From Gammaproteobacteria bacterium (GTDB lineage: Bacteria; Pseudomonadota; Gammaproteobacteria; Pseudomonadales; Azotimanducaceae), in the NCBI GenBank assembly GCA_027295975.1, contig JAPUJX010000022.1:1-7343 (forward strand): a stretch of DNA of 7,343 bases, given 5' to 3'. How positions within the stretch are numbered: the stretch's first letter is position 1; every line of letters begins with the position of its first letter. The notes beneath the pieces were generated by a model that searched no databases, was not told the origin of the DNA, and saw only the letters and a list, made by a program, of their open reading frames with translations. Of the stretch, positions 6,577-7,343 are shown one piece after another. The translations under genes and the position numbers were made by a program.

Positions 6577-6978
6577 ATGGCTAGAGCAAGGCAGGATGTC
6601 CCCATGATTCGCCACGTTGACGACTACAGTTGGGAAACGCGGGATGGCAACAATCCCGGTGACGACATCGTCCGTTGGAAACTTCTGGTGGATGCCGATC
6701 GCACCCCAGGCTTCGGTTTCAGTCTCGGTATTCTCGAGATCCCCCCCGGGGGGGTGTTACCCCCGCACCACCACACGCCACAGGAGGTGTATTGCATCTA
6801 TCGAGGTACCGGCAAATTGCGTCTTGGGGGTGAGGTGCGGGAGGTGAAGGCCGGGACCATTGTGTTCATACCGCAAGATCACGTACATGGAATCGAAAAC
6901 GTTGGTCCAACACCGTTGTCGTTGATGTGGATATTTCCCACGGATGCATGGGCCGACGTCGAATACGAGTATCTGTGA
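6577..6978 (+). CDS. Single-domain cupin protein
   Basis: 133 residues, no signal peptide, so cytoplasmic. Cupin motif 1 is clear: PPGGVLPPHHHTPQEVYCI followed by GTG gives H64, H66 and E70 as metal-ligand candidates (H65 lies between). Motif 2 is GTIVFIPQDHVHGIEN (93-108), with P99, H104 as the fourth ligand and N108. Motif 2 has Asp101 where Gly is usual. The flanking strands (GFSLGILEIPP before, PLSLMWIFP after) and the acidic end DVEYEYL complete a small beta-barrel. Cupins of this size include metal-dependent isomerases, dioxygenases, lyases and sugar-binding proteins, and I cannot choose between them. It is divergent from the ADP-ribosylglycohydrolase-like gene and converges with the ThuA-like gene 20 bp downstream, so it may act on a small molecule released by those products, but that is inference from position. 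The coding sequence contains a C7G7 tract just before motif 1. Confidence 0.92.
   Translation: MARARQDVPMIRHVDDYSWETRDGNNPGDDIVRWKLLVDADRTPGFGFSLGILEIPPGGVLPPHHHTPQEVYCIYRGTGKLRLGGEVREVKAGTIVFIPQDHVHGIENVGPTPLSLMWIFPTDAWADVEYEYL
6741..6764. repeat. C7G7 palindrome overlapping a GGGGGT/ACCCCC hairpin inside the cupin gene
   Basis: Seven C (6741-6747) are followed directly by seven G (6748-6754), a perfect 14-bp palindrome. The end of the G run also pairs with a downstream C run: GGGGGT (6750-6755) and ACCCCC (6759-6764) around GTT. The bases encode I-P-P-G-G-V-L-P in the cupin frame. Confidence 0.9.
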
Positions 6979-6998
6979 TCCAAAGGAGCGGTTCTTAC
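6979..6998. other. Short convergent spacer without visible terminator
   Basis: Twenty bases separate the stop codons of the cupin and ThuA-like genes. No hairpin or T tract fits in this space. A GGAG-containing stretch is present, but no reading frame follows it on the plus strand. Confidence 0.5.
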
Positions 6999-7343
6999 TC
7001 ACCGGGTCGTTGCATCCGTATCATCGATTCCCCAACGGATGCCGCGCCGCAACAGCTCGTAAAATATCGGGTAGTTCCACGCACAACGCGTGATCGGCAC
7101 GACATCCACCAGCGGCTGCATATCGTATTTACCCGTACAGTGTCCAAGGGTCAGGTACAGCACGGCGCCGTTACCCACCGGGTGCAGGTACATCTGCGGT
7201 TGGGTGTCCCGGTCCGTACCAAATTCGGAACGTACGTAACCCGTCGAAGGAGTTGTGTAGGTCGCCTCCAGAAGCACCTGATTTTCCCCGAAGAACTCGC
7301 AGTAATAGGGTTCATCTTCGACTTCGAAGTCGCCAACCCCATT
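6999..7343 (-). CDS. ThuA-like domain protein, C-terminal part, 5' end outside the window
   Basis: The minus-strand frame ends in TGA at 6999-7001 and stays open to the right edge, giving 114 visible residues. The in-frame GTG at 7275-7277 is internal, since recognisable domain sequence continues upstream of it: GDFEVEDEPYYCEFF. Other ThuA-type features are a strand with VLLEATYT, GNGAVLYLTLGH (the LGH histidine codon is at 7140-7142), a polar loop, and the end YELLRRGIRWGI. This matches the end of the ThuA-like (trehalose-utilisation, class-I glutamine-amidotransferase-like) fold, whose last helix commonly reads LLLRGIRWA. ThuA proteins occur in sugar catabolism loci; some relatives are exported, but the N-terminus is not visible here. 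Activity is not established for most members. It converges with the cupin gene. Confidence 0.85.
   Translation of the reverse strand, partial: NGVGDFEVEDEPYYCEFFGENQVLLEATYTTPSTGYVRSEFGTDRDTQPQMYLHPVGNGAVLYLTLGHCTGKYDMQPLVDVVPITRCAWNYPIFYELLRRGIRWGIDDTDATTR

Noticed and set aside
7151..7342. Minus-strand open frame of 63 codons at the right edge
   Set aside because: It overlaps the ThuA-like frame, which has clear family motifs, and has none itself.
1..7343. Search for CRISPR arrays, tRNA or rRNA genes, insertion sequences and phage attachment sites
   Set aside because: No regularly spaced repeats, no cloverleaf or rRNA signature, no transposase or integrase coding sequence and no long terminal repeats were seen.

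Overview
The window is moderately GC-rich bacterial DNA, densely coding, with Shine-Dalgarno sites before most genes. Short hydrophobic signal sequences with lipoboxes or an Ala-x-Ala cleavage site show that the cell exports lipoproteins and periplasmic proteins, so it is a Gram-negative bacterium. The protein families (single-haem beta-propeller lipoproteins, ThuA-like proteins, exported proteins with a PDLSG motif, secreted ADP-ribosylglycohydrolase-like proteins) are common in environmental Gammaproteobacteria, such as marine or soil lineages, and also in Acidobacteria. A proteobacterium is the best guess, but the sequence alone does not fix the taxon. No rRNA, tRNA, CRISPR array, insertion sequence, phage gene or attachment site was found.

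Layout from left to right: (1) the 3' part of a small multi-pass membrane protein of the DUF6498 type (+), probably cut by the left edge. (2) Convergent to it, a 699-residue lipoprotein (-) joining a carboxypeptidase-regulatory-like domain, one c-type haem site and a Vgb/SMP-30-like beta-propeller. (3) Divergent from that gene, across a 144-bp spacer rich in dyad symmetries, a glutathione S-transferase (+). (4) Convergent with the GST, with an 11-bp gap, a 360-residue exported protein of a widespread but functionally unassigned family (-). (5) Behind it on the same strand, a 563-residue lipoprotein with an ADP-ribosylglycohydrolase fold and a C-terminal beta-sandwich (-). (6) Divergent from (5), a small single-domain cupin (+). 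(7) Convergent with the cupin, the 3' end of a ThuA-like gene (-) running off the right edge.

The genes alternate in direction and have mostly separate spacers, so they are probably short transcription units rather than one long operon. Three proteins (2, 4 and 5) carry their own export signals. ThuA-like, cupin and ADP-ribosylglycohydrolase-like proteins are often found in gene sets for uptake and breakdown of sugars, glycosides or nucleoside-like compounds. My inference is a periplasmic degradation or redox neighbourhood with cytoplasmic helpers (cupin, GST). No substrate can be read from the sequence. The points most worth following are the exported ADP-ribosylglycohydrolase with non-canonical metal-site residues, the haem/propeller lipoprotein, the unassigned exported family, and a C7G7 tract in the cupin gene.
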